This document shows, piece after piece, positions 53,899 through 62,182 of a stretch of DNA of 64,000 nucleotides. The DNA comes from an uncultured Cohaesibacter sp. Its GTDB lineage: Bacteria > Pseudomonadota > Alphaproteobacteria > Rhizobiales > Cohaesibacteraceae. A program made the position numbers and the translations under genes. Numbering within the stretch: position 1 is the stretch's first letter; each line of letters opens with the position of its first letter. Below the pieces are notes generated by a model. The model was not told the origin of the DNA. It saw nothing but the letters and a program-made list of their open reading frames with translations, and searched no databases. Location: positions 1,853,501 through 1,917,500 of the forward strand of contig NZ_OY762934.1 in NCBI RefSeq assembly GCF_963667045.1, read 5' to 3'.

Positions 53899-54570
53899 TC
53901 AACCCTTGGCGCCGATGGCCTGCCACTGACCGGCTTCGATCTTGGCGGCGGCGATCACGGCCTGGGTACGGCTATCCACGTTGAGCTTCTGCAGGATGGC
54001 AGAGACGTGGGCCTTGACCGTAGCTTCAGACACGCTGAGTTCATAGGCGATCTGCTTGTTGAGCAGGCCTTCAGAGAGCATCATCAGAACGCGAACCTGC
54101 TGCGGGGTCAGCGTATTGAGGCGCTCGACCAGATCGGTGATTTCATCACTGTAAGGCGCGCTGAGATCGATGCTTTCCGGCACCCAGGTCTCACCGTTCA
54201 GCACGGCGCGGATACCTTGAGCGATGTCATCGATCGGCAGGGACTTCGGAATGAAGCCAGACGCACCGAATTCCATGCAGCGGCGAATGGTCGGCACATC
54301 CTCACTGGCCGAAACAATCACCACAGGAATGGATGGATACTGCGCCCGCAGATACAAAAGCCCGGAGAACCCCCGGACACCCGGCATGGAAAGATCCAGC
54401 AGGACAAGGTCCATGTCTTCAAACTGTTCCAGTTTTCCGCCAACTTCTTCGAGAGTTCCGGCTTCATGGATAGCTATCTGATCGAAGATCGTCTCCAGTG
54501 TCTGCCGTAACGCTCCACGGAACAATGGGTGATCGTCCGCGATAATGATATTAAGCGACGCCTGTTGCAC
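53899..54570 (-). CDS. crbR: LuxR-type response regulator CrbR
   Basis: A 223-residue regulator: receiver (about 5-125) with ADD pair, phosphorylation Asp in LVLLDLSMPG and Lys in FIPKSLP; a C-terminal LuxR HTH (about 155-220) with LTPQQVRVLMMLSEG and NKQIAYELSVSEATVKAHV. The start is GTG at 54570: GGGGAGG lies seven bases upstream, and the longer frame to 54708 is not supported by the family. CrbR partners CrbS and activates acetate-use genes; none of those targets is in this window. Confidence 0.9.
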   Translation of the reverse strand: MQQASLNIIIADDHPLFRGALRQTLETIFDQIAIHEAGTLEEVGGKLEQFEDMDLVLLDLSMPGVRGFSGLLYLRAQYPSIPVVIVSASEDVPTIRRCMEFGASGFIPKSLPIDDIAQGIRAVLNGETWVPESIDLSAPYSDEITDLVERLNTLTPQQVRVLMMLSEGLLNKQIAYELSVSEATVKAHVSAILQKLNVDSRTQAVIAAAKIEAGQWQAIGAKG

Positions 54571-55365
54571 TTTCGGTCCTCCCCAGCGACTGAACGGAAT
54601 GATTGCACCTTGCTTGAGGCGAACGGTCATCATTCCAACTTGCGCATCCTTCGGTGTAGGAGCCAACCGCCCCTCAGCCCGGCGAATACGCGCAACCAAA
54701 TAACACAAGGCCCCTTCTCACAGGAGACGGAGCAGTCCCTTCAGCGTTTTGAGGACAGACGGCTTTGCAAGTCAAGGTTTGGTGCCCTGTTTTCCTGTTG
54801 ACGATGTCGCCAGGTTTCTGCCCGTTGCCCCCAAATCAGATTCTGACGACTTGCAGCAAAACCCTACACCCGAATAGGTTGTCGCCAGATCGCTTGGTAA
54901 CTTTAGTCAAACTATGAGCGGTTGCTTGGCGGTTGGCAAGTCATTGCTTGGATATATTGGCAATTTCATCTATTTAATCAGACATTTCTGCACCAGCCCA
55001 ACTGTCCCGCAGGGGCTGGAGGGAAAAAATTCACCACCTTGGAAGGCTTCGTATTGCATACCGGGCAAGGAGGTTTACCCAAAGGGAATCAGTCTTTCGT
55101 CTCGTTCCCATCGCCTTTACGTCATGGTCAAGCAATTCATGGCTGTATTGGCACGCCCTCGCTGCTGCAGGGCGGAACGGCGAAGACATCTGTTCGTTAC
55201 ATTCCCCGCCTAGATTGCCGCATGAATCGGTCTGAAATCCGCTTGCCGTCACATATCGGCCATTCTCTGTTTCGCGCTTGCCGGATTGCTGCAGGTGTCA
55301 GACCACGAGACCGGCTAGCAGGCGGCAGGATCAGGACAGCTTGTGGCGTACAGCAGGGGTTGGTC
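54571..55365. other. Long intergenic region between crbR and an EEP-family gene
   Basis: Almost 800 bases. It must hold the crbR promoter (minus strand, near 54570-54700) and the promoter of the plus-strand gene. Open frames seen here are low-quality extensions. No RNA or repeat was recognised. Confidence 0.5.
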
Positions 55366-56418
55366 ATGAAACTCTTCGAAACGGCAACATGTTCCAGCCT
55401 GCCTGAGGTGAGCCCTCAATTGTCAGAGGCCATCCAAGCCGCCGAAAAGACCCAGAAAGCCCATCGGGCCCTGTTTGCGCGCCTTGATGCCCTGCACCTT
55501 CTGGAAACCGGCGGGGAAATGCCCAAGGCCCGCCCACTGGCGGACCGGATCACCGTCATGGCCTGGAACCTGCAACGCTGCCTTTACCCAGAACAGAGTG
55601 CCGATCTGCTGCGGCCCCATGATCCGGATGTCATCCTGCTCTCCGAGATGGATATCGGCATGGCCCGAACCCACCAGCGCCACACCGTGCGCGCGCTGGC
55701 TGACAGTCTGGGCATGCGCTATGCCTTCGGGGTGGAGTTCTTCGAACTGGGTCTGGGCAACGATCTGGAACGGCGGCTGGCGGCCGACGACCACAACACC
55801 TGCGGCTGGCATGGCAACGCTCTTTTGTGCCGACAGGAGCCGGGCGCGCTGGCGCTCATTCGTCTTGATGCGTCCGGGCTCTGGTTCTGTCCGGAGGATG
55901 GCCTTGGCAATGACAGTGTGGTCAAGCAGCCGCGTGTCGGCGGGCGGTGCGCCATTGCAGCTATCCTGCCAAGCGATGCTGGCGCTATCTGTGTTGCCTC
56001 TGTCCATCTGGAAAGCCTTGATGATCCGTCCATTCGCCTGTCGCAAATGGAGCGCCTGATCGCGGCGCTGGATGCCTTTGCCCCCGGCCTTCCGACCATC
56101 ATCGGGGGCGATCTCAACACCGCACTCACCCCGGAAGACGGCGGGACAAAGGAGGAGCCATTGTTCCGGGCGGTGGAACGCCATGGTTTCAGCTGGGCGA
56201 ACAATGCAACGGGCACGACGACACGGCGCAGTCTGCTCACCTACAAGCCACGCCCACCCAAGAAGCTAGACTGGCTGTGTGCACGCGGCCTTGTGCCCGT
56301 TGAGGCGGCCATCCTTCCGGCCATCGAGGAAAGCGGCAAGGCCCTGTCGGATCACGAGATCATCATGGGCCGTTATGCCCTTTCCGATGGCCCGCAGGAC
56401 GGACGGCAAGACGGTTGA
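55366..56418 (+). CDS. Endonuclease/exonuclease/phosphatase family protein
   Basis: A 350-residue protein with the DNase I-like fold. Catalytic blocks: VMAWNLQR (about 65), LLSEMDIGM (metal Glu), GGDLNTALTP, and the C-terminal SDHEIIMG with the essential His. Family members hydrolyse phosphodiesters in DNA, RNA or phospholipids; the substrate is not clear here. AGGGG lies six bases before the ATG at 55366. No signal peptide, so cytoplasmic. It converges with the next gene with a five-base gap. Confidence 0.83.
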   Translation: MKLFETATCSSLPEVSPQLSEAIQAAEKTQKAHRALFARLDALHLLETGGEMPKARPLADRITVMAWNLQRCLYPEQSADLLRPHDPDVILLSEMDIGMARTHQRHTVRALADSLGMRYAFGVEFFELGLGNDLERRLAADDHNTCGWHGNALLCRQEPGALALIRLDASGLWFCPEDGLGNDSVVKQPRVGGRCAIAAILPSDAGAICVASVHLESLDDPSIRLSQMERLIAALDAFAPGLPTIIGGDLNTALTPEDGGTKEEPLFRAVERHGFSWANNATGTTTRRSLLTYKPRPPKKLDWLCARGLVPVEAAILPAIEESGKALSDHEIIMGRYALSDGPQDGRQDG

Positions 56419-56423
56419 TGCCG

Positions 56424-57119
56424 TCAGGCGCGACTGTCGTCAAAATCCTTGCGGAATTCCCTGACCACGCCGAAGAAGCGGCGCATCATGGCTTCACCCA
56501 AGTCGAGAAAGCGCTCGAACTCATCCATCGCCTTGCCATCCCTTTCGGCTTCGGCCTGCTTGTCCGGGCCGTGTGCCTTGGGAGAGGTTGTGCCCTGCCC
56601 GACATCCGGGCTTTTTTCAGCCTCTGCCGACGGGGTTTCGGGCGGCGATACCTTGGGTGGAACTGCCTCGGGGGCCTTGCTGCCGACAACGGCCTGGTCA
56701 TCAGATTTTGGCGCGGTGGTTTGCTGTTCCGCCTTGCCTGCCAGAGATTGCAGTGTCTCGATCCGTTTGGCCTGCGCAATGGTGCGCTGTTCCAGTCGGT
56801 CAATCCGAGCGGTCAGATAGTCGACCTTGTCTTCGAGCAGGATGTTGAGACGACGCTGCAGGTCAAGGTCGGTTGCCATCCGCTCCATCTCGGCCAGAAG
56901 CGGCGCCCGCCACTCGCTCTCGGTCGATTGGGCAGATGAACTGGCCGGAGAGGTCTGTCCAGCAGTCGGCATTGTCTTTTCCACCGCAAGGCTCGCGCCC
57001 GCAGCGCCCTCTGCCCTTGCCGCCTCTACAGAGAGCGCGGTGCCAGCAAGCAGCAGCAGGGCAGCGGCAACGCCTTGAAAGGTTTTTGAGAAAGGCTGCG
57101 AAAAGAAGGCATTCATCAT
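56424..57119 (-). CDS. Exported coiled-coil protein of unknown function
   Basis: A 231-residue protein: N-terminal signal sequence (about 15-35, ending near ARAEGAAG), a low-complexity stretch, a coiled coil (about 75-125, LLAEMERMATDLDLQRRLN...), a Pro/Glu/Lys-rich linker, and a C-terminal helix DEFERFLDLGEAMMRRFFGVVREF that could contact a partner. No catalytic motif. It is likely periplasmic. Start at 57119 has GGGAA upstream. Lies beside the DUF2336 gene on the same strand. Confidence 0.65.
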   Translation of the reverse strand: MMNAFFSQPFSKTFQGVAAALLLLAGTALSVEAARAEGAAGASLAVEKTMPTAGQTSPASSSAQSTESEWRAPLLAEMERMATDLDLQRRLNILLEDKVDYLTARIDRLEQRTIAQAKRIETLQSLAGKAEQQTTAPKSDDQAVVGSKAPEAVPPKVSPPETPSAEAEKSPDVGQGTTSPKAHGPDKQAEAERDGKAMDEFERFLDLGEAMMRRFFGVVREFRKDFDDSRA

Positions 57120-57286
57120 GCAATTTTCCCGTATCCGAACGGCCTTCATGCGCTCTTGCCATGAGACCTGTGGCCTTTGGATCAGGGTTTGCAGCGCAGT
57201 CGCACCAGATGGTTGGAGCGAATCTGTCTGTAACCCCTCGGTTATCAGCCATTTTATCAGATCAGGGAAAGAATTTGCAGGGGAAA

Positions 57287-58351
57287 TCAGACTGCGCTGG
57301 CAATCTGGTCTTCGCTCTTGCGCTTCTGCGACACCGACTGGCGATAGTTCTCCACCTCACGGTGAATATGGCGGTTCGGAAAGCCCAGATGGTCAACGCG
57401 CCATTGCGTCAGGGCCGCAAAGGTCTTGACCGACACATTCTGTTCAAGCAGCAGGCGGGTCAGGATCCGGTTGGTCTCGCTGGCCAGCAGATGCTCCATG
57501 GCATTGGCTGAAAGCCCTGGCGCATCCTTGAGCAACCAGATCACGTCTTCCTTGCGATCCTTGGAGATCAGGGTTTCGAGCAGTTTGTCAAAGGTCAGCT
57601 CGCCCAGATTGATCTTGACCAGCAATTCATCCCGTGTCGGATCATCGTTGAGGCTATCAGCCCTGAACAACCGGGCTTCCATGTCATGCACCAGTTGATC
57701 CAGCGTTCCCTCCAGGGTTGCCTTGGACAGGACACCGGGCAGAAACGGGCACCCCTGCTCGGCCTGCCAGCGCATGCGCGAGTGGAACAGGTGGTCCGCA
57801 AGACAGCGGGCAGCCATGAGCGACTGGATTTCCAGCGACGTCTGACAGATGATCGCACACAACAAAAGCGCGTTGCTGGAAAAGTCGCTGCCAAGGTTGC
57901 GCAACAGATCGCTGACGACACTGTTCTTGGCTCGCGACATCAGGGCGTCAACCACCGGTTCCGGCACCCGCTGGCGCCGGGCAATGGCACGCAGCACGGT
58001 TTCGCTGCGCATCCGGGCGGCCTGTAGCAAGGTTTCCTGACTGAGCATCGGGGAATATTCATAAAGGGTCGTCACCAACTCATCATGCTCGCAAGCAAGA
58101 CGTTCGGCCAATGGCGTGGAAATATGCCGGGTGCGGGCAAGCAGCGTGATGATATCGCGGCGAACAGAAAGGTCGATCTGCTCATAAAGATCCAGCACGA
58201 GCGTGGAGAACAGCTCTCGCTCGGTGTCCGTTGGAGCCAGCCCCGTACGGCGCACGTATTCTGCCGTCACCTTGCGGATCAGCAGGGACCGTGCGGCAGG
58301 ATCCTTCTCCTTGGCCAGATGCTCGAATTGTTGGACGATATCTTCAGGCAT
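57287..58351 (-). CDS. DUF2336 family protein
   Basis: A 354-residue helical protein of a family common in alphaproteobacteria. The N-terminal half carries helical repeats (EHLAKEKDPAARSLLIRKVTAEYVRR) and blocks such as RRDIITLLARTRHISTPLAERLACE. No enzymatic motif is visible; family function is not established, although some members occur near cell-cycle or stress genes. GAGGAGA lies five bases before the ATG. It starts about 140 bases from the exported coiled-coil gene. Confidence 0.8.
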   Translation of the reverse strand: MPEDIVQQFEHLAKEKDPAARSLLIRKVTAEYVRRTGLAPTDTERELFSTLVLDLYEQIDLSVRRDIITLLARTRHISTPLAERLACEHDELVTTLYEYSPMLSQETLLQAARMRSETVLRAIARRQRVPEPVVDALMSRAKNSVVSDLLRNLGSDFSSNALLLCAIICQTSLEIQSLMAARCLADHLFHSRMRWQAEQGCPFLPGVLSKATLEGTLDQLVHDMEARLFRADSLNDDPTRDELLVKINLGELTFDKLLETLISKDRKEDVIWLLKDAPGLSANAMEHLLASETNRILTRLLLEQNVSVKTFAALTQWRVDHLGFPNRHIHREVENYRQSVSQKRKSEDQIASAV

Positions 58352-58669
58352 TCTTTCTCCTCAGGTGCCGAACGACATGCCGTCCCCATGCTCCCAAGAC
58401 GTCGGCCGAAAGCCGAATTAGTCACACTACACCCGACGCACCCCAATGCGCCTTCAATCGATATTAACGCCAATTTATTAAGGAGATCTCCATAGAGCGT
58501 TGACTTCGGGTCAGCGCCCCAAGGGCACTCCGGGTCGAAGGCCCATCACGATATTTCTCTGGCTAGGTCCATCCTTCTGGCATAGAAAGACGACAATGAT
58601 ATACAGAGGCCCAGATCAATCAGGCGCTGACGATTTTGTTTACCGATTAGCGAAACGAGTTTATTGACC

Positions 58670-59254
58670 ATGGAAGAGCAGAACAGCAAAAGCATCATCC
58701 AGCTTTCACGCCGCATCGTTTATGAAAACCCATGGATGCGGGTCAATGAAGACAAGGTGAAATTCCCAGCCGGTTTCGAAGGCATCTATGGTGTGGTCGA
58801 AAAGCCCGACTTCGTCATTGTCATTCCGGTTCACGCCGATGGCCGCATCCAGATGGTGCAGCAGTATCGCTATCCTGTCGGCTGCCGCTACTGGGAGCTA
58901 CCGCAAGGCACATGGGAAAATGCACCGGACAGCGACCGCGAGGAACTGGCGCGTGGCGAGCTGGCAGAAGAAACCGGCTATCGCGCTGGAAAGATGGAAA
59001 AGATCGGCGAGATGTTCCCCGCCGGCGGTCTGGTCAGCCAGCGCTGCGAGATCTTCGTGGCAACCGATCTGACACCGGGCGAAGCCAATCGGGAAGCCAC
59101 GGAATCCGACATGGAAACGGCCGCCTTCAGCCTTGCCGAGATCATGGACATGTTTACCCAAGGCGCCATGCCCGATGCCAATTCCATGGCAGCGATCGGC
59201 TACTGGCAGATGAAAGACCTCTTCTCAGCGGCTCCACACACACGACAAGGCTAG
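58670..59254 (+). CDS. Nudix hydrolase with variant Nudix box
   Basis: A 194-residue Nudix-fold protein. The box reads G-TWENAPDSDREELAR-GELAEETGY: the metal-binding EE pair is kept, but two residues are inserted before it and the usual R of REUXEE is G. This variant (ELPQGSWE-type start) is seen in some actinobacterial and alphaproteobacterial families. Substrate unknown; the upstream FVIVIPVHADGRIQMVQQYR region is ADP-ribose-pyrophosphatase-like. The ATG at 58670 is preferred over a TTG two codons before. A ten-pair hairpin spans its stop codon. Confidence 0.8.
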   Translation: MEEQNSKSIIQLSRRIVYENPWMRVNEDKVKFPAGFEGIYGVVEKPDFVIVIPVHADGRIQMVQQYRYPVGCRYWELPQGTWENAPDSDREELARGELAEETGYRAGKMEKIGEMFPAGGLVSQRCEIFVATDLTPGEANREATESDMETAAFSLAEIMDMFTQGAMPDANSMAAIGYWQMKDLFSAAPHTRQG

Positions 59255-59263
59255 TCGTGTGTG
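59237..59263 (+). terminator. Hairpin spanning a stop codon, possible terminator
   Basis: CACACACGAC (59237-59246) and GTCGTGTGTG (59254-59263) form a perfect ten-pair stem with a seven-base loop that contains the stop codon TAG (59252-59254) at its edge. No T-run follows, so true termination is uncertain; it may act as a 3' stabiliser. Confidence 0.5.
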
Positions 59264-59280
59264 ACGTGCAATTGATCACG

Positions 59281-59694
59281 TCAGCTAAAGAAGGCATCGT
59301 CAGCGTTCTTGAGCGAACAAGCGTTTCCGTCTGGGTCAATGAACCGACCGATAGTTCCCCAATCATAGCTAACAATTTCAACATCAATACCCCTGCTGGA
59401 GAGCAGTCGTGCGGCTACCTCGACATCATCCACATTGAACCGGAGAGACGTCGGGTTCTCGTGAACAGTTTTACGTGAGGATTTTGCCACGCCTTCATTC
59501 TCGATCATCAGATAGCAGGAACCAAAATGGAGGCAACACAGAGCCTCTTTCTCGAACCAAACAGGCAATCCGAGTTTATCGCGATAGAATTTCACACACT
59601 CATCAAACCGCTCGGTGAAGAGGATGATGCCGGGCGTCACCAAGTGATCCAGAAAGGTGCCGTCAATATTGGTTTCATTGAGTTTCAAGGTCAT
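59281..59694 (-). CDS. VOC (glyoxalase/bleomycin-resistance fold) protein
   Basis: A 137-residue protein with two beta-alpha-beta-beta-beta modules: GIILFTERFDECVKFYRDKLGLPV and VEVAARLLSSRGIDVEIV with the terminal FIDPDGNACSL. Such proteins act as metal-dependent lyases, dioxygenases or antibiotic-binding proteins. Substrate unknown. ATG 59694 rather than the TTG directly before it. It sits at the left edge of the AT-rich patch. Confidence 0.82.
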   Translation of the reverse strand: MTLKLNETNIDGTFLDHLVTPGIILFTERFDECVKFYRDKLGLPVWFEKEALCCLHFGSCYLMIENEGVAKSSRKTVHENPTSLRFNVDDVEVAARLLSSRGIDVEIVSYDWGTIGRFIDPDGNACSLKNADDAFFS

Positions 59695-60538
59695 CAAGTT
59701 TTCCTAGACAATAAAGTAATGAGATTGGAGGGGATTATATAAGGTGCAACCACAAATCCTTAGGCTTCTACTCTCATGAACAAATGGCAGCGCTCCTTAG
59801 CTGCTGTAGTGCAGCTCTGGCGGCGTTTGCGATTCCAACAAAGCATCAACCATTGCTTTTACACAACCAGCATCCGCACTAAAAGCCGGGCGTTTTAATT
59901 TTCAGGGTTTAAAAGGGCTTTGCTCGGGGCAGGACCGGCGATATGACCAGCCACTATTCACGCTAGGCGAACAGGATAAAACTGGCGCAAGGGCGATCGA
60001 CAAGACCCACAAAAACAAAAGCTCGCAAAATCGACCTTCGCTCTCTGCTTCCATTTTGCGGAAGCTGTCCTTCCTGACAAGACGCTGCGTTTCCAGGCAC
60101 GGATTGTCTTCGCTGCTGAGCAACAATCATGATATCACCGCAGCTTCCCTTTGTAAGCTGGACGAGGTTGCCCCCCAAGCGGTCGATGTCTGACGTGGCT
60201 ACCCAAGTCAGACATTTCAAAGACACTAGGCCAATTGAAGGCGTTAAGACGAAATCGGCCAAAAGCCTTAAAGTAAATGCGCAATTCAGAAAGCATCTTT
60301 AAAGATTTAGATGGTATTCAGAGAAGGTTGGAACTTGTGCGTCCAGCACTTTGAATGGCGCCCAAACAGCGGGTCAAAGGGAGCAGACCTCGGAGGCTGT
60401 GTGTTGTCGGATCCGGAAGAGGTCCCTTGTCGCCAATCAAAGTTGTTGCTAAAACATTGATCTGCATTCAGGATGGCCCCGAACCAGTGGCCAAGAAATA
60501 GATTTAAGAAATCACATCAATTTTCTCGCGTCTTAAAA
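59695..60538. other. Gene-poor region before the AT-rich membrane-protein gene
   Basis: About 840 bases. Open frames are short and of poor quality on both strands; the composition changes from normal to AT-rich near 60530. It may be degenerate sequence from an insertion, but no transposase remnant could be identified. Confidence 0.45.
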
Positions 60539-61219
60539 ATGAAAAATCCATCAAGAATAAATATAAAATATAGAGTTATAATATATATAATTTTTTGCCT
60601 TATTGTTTCAATTATCAATATGGCATTTTTATTTTTTTACTATAGATACTACTCATATATTTATCCCATTTTTATATTTTTGCCTTGCTGTTTGTGCTCA
60701 TTAATTCTCTTTAAATACGATGAGGTCTTTGAACCGAGCAGCGGATTAAACAGATTCCAAAATTTTGCCACGTATCCGATAATATCGTACGCAATAATTT
60801 GGGCGATATTGTTCGCATTTATAGATGATAAGGAATTCTTTAGTAAAGGAAACGAAAGATACTATCTTTTATTTTATTTCATATTTTCTTCAAGCACAAT
60901 TCCGATGGCAGCTAGATACACAAAGTCAGCTGAAGAAATGAGAAAAAGAAATAAAAAGATCATTTATTCTATTTATATTATGATTTCTTTAATACTATTT
61001 TCATCAAAGAACTCTGTTGATACATTTTTCTATGCAAGAGAGGTCTCAAAAACCACAGTATCAAATAGGTTAGTTTCATTATTTGGACCAGAGAACTTGG
61101 TATCAATTAATGCTTTCTTATTTTCCTTTTCGTTAATATGTCTGGCAGGATTTACCCAATCAATATTGGACTATAGATATTTTGGCGGGAGAACTAGATT
61201 CTTCATTGGAAAGAGATGA
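60539..61219 (+). CDS. AT-rich polytopic membrane protein, unknown function
   Basis: A 226-residue protein dominated by Ile, Phe, Tyr, Leu, Lys and Ser, with about six hydrophobic helices (VIIYIIFCLIVSIINMAF, YPIFIFLPCCLCSLILF, and further blocks near residues 85-105, 115-135, 155-175, 195-215). Codon choice is AT-rich and unlike every other gene in the window. The ATG at 60539 matches the composition change; an earlier ATG at 60473 would add 22 residues of normal composition. It has no recognised family and looks horizontally acquired. Confidence 0.55.
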   Translation: MKNPSRINIKYRVIIYIIFCLIVSIINMAFLFFYYRYYSYIYPIFIFLPCCLCSLILFKYDEVFEPSSGLNRFQNFATYPIISYAIIWAILFAFIDDKEFFSKGNERYYLLFYFIFSSSTIPMAARYTKSAEEMRKRNKKIIYSIYIMISLILFSSKNSVDTFFYAREVSKTTVSNRLVSLFGPENLVSINAFLFSFSLICLAGFTQSILDYRYFGGRTRFFIGKR

Positions 61220-61371
61220 ATTGCGGAACGTTTGGAGCTGATAGACTGCCTGAGCCAGAGCAAGCAAACCGTACATCACTGCACCAGCCAAATTGGCCTC
61301 ATTGATCGCGATGAGCCGCGTTCCCGCTCGCGCTATATTGCATCAGCGAACGTTCCTTCATTTTCAATGTC

Positions 61372-61839
61372 CTAAAAGGGCTCTTTCTTGACCTTTTCGC
61401 GCAACATGCCGGAGACGACCTCGACGGTTCTTTCCAGATCGGCGATAGCCTGTTCCACGTCGGCGCGCTGCTGGCGCAGGATGGTAATATGAAGACTGAA
61501 GCGGTCCAGCGCCGCCTTCAGCTGAGGCACCTGCCCGTCCCTCAGATCGTACAGATCCAGCATTTCCTTGATCTCAGAAAGGGAAAAGCCAACCTTCTTG
61601 CCCATCAGCACCAGCTTCAGGCGGGCGCGATCTCGCCGGCTGTAGATGCGATTCGTTCCATCGCGGCGCGGGCTGATCAGATTCTTGTCTTCATAAAAGC
61701 GCAAGGTACGCAGCGTGATGCCAAATTCCTTGGCGAGATCGCCAATGGAATAAGAGAGCGGACCTGACTGGTTGGTTGCTGCGCTCAGCACATCCTTGCC
61801 TTCTTCCGCAGAAGGCAGTGGCGTCTTCTCGTCTTTCAC
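61372..61839 (-). CDS. MerR family transcriptional regulator
   Basis: A 155-residue regulator: N-terminal winged HTH (about 30-100; YSIGDLAKEFGITLRTLRFYEDKNLISPRRDGTNRIY) and a long dimerisation helix (about 105-150). The start is GTG at 61839, because GGGGGG lies seven bases upstream and the family begins shortly after; the longer frame to 61992 is not supported. No metal-binding Cys pattern, so not a metal sensor. Resembles LiuR-like regulators of branched-chain acyl-CoA metabolism, but no such genes are adjacent. Confidence 0.82.
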   Translation of the reverse strand: MKDEKTPLPSAEEGKDVLSAATNQSGPLSYSIGDLAKEFGITLRTLRFYEDKNLISPRRDGTNRIYSRRDRARLKLVLMGKKVGFSLSEIKEMLDLYDLRDGQVPQLKAALDRFSLHITILRQQRADVEQAIADLERTVEVVSGMLREKVKKEPF

Positions 61840-62182
61840 AACAATTCCCCCCGAACCGCCTTGATTGCAGGCGGCTTCCCTCATTTTCTGTCGCTGTGAG
61901 CCACCTGTCGGTAAACCACTCCCCACCCCGTCTGTCAATGTCGAGTGTGAATTGCTCCCTTGGATCGGCTCACGCCTCAGACCAAAGCCCAATCCATGGC
62001 GCCAGAATTATGGTGAGCAAATCATTAAAGGGTTCAGTATTTCTTGCAATACGCATCAGGATTAACGCGTTATTTACCCTAACTTTGCAAAGTACTCTTG
62101 GAAAAAACCGTTTTCGCGGGGGTTCGGGCGCCCGCATTTTGCGCAGCGGATGACCAGAACCGCAAAGAGTTGAGCCAGTACC
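61840..62182. other. Divergent promoter region, merR and PodJ-like gene
   Basis: About 340 bases holding the promoters of two divergent genes. No clear MerR-type 19-bp spaced promoter was identified. Confidence 0.5.

Noticed and set aside
54571-54708. Upstream extension of crbR to 54708
   Set aside because: GGGGAGG seven bases before GTG 54570 and the receiver-domain N terminus fit the shorter form.
54922-55365. Upstream extension of the EEP-family gene
   Set aside because: The frame is open to 54922, but AGGGG before the ATG at 55366 and lack of plausible protein sequence upstream favour the later start.
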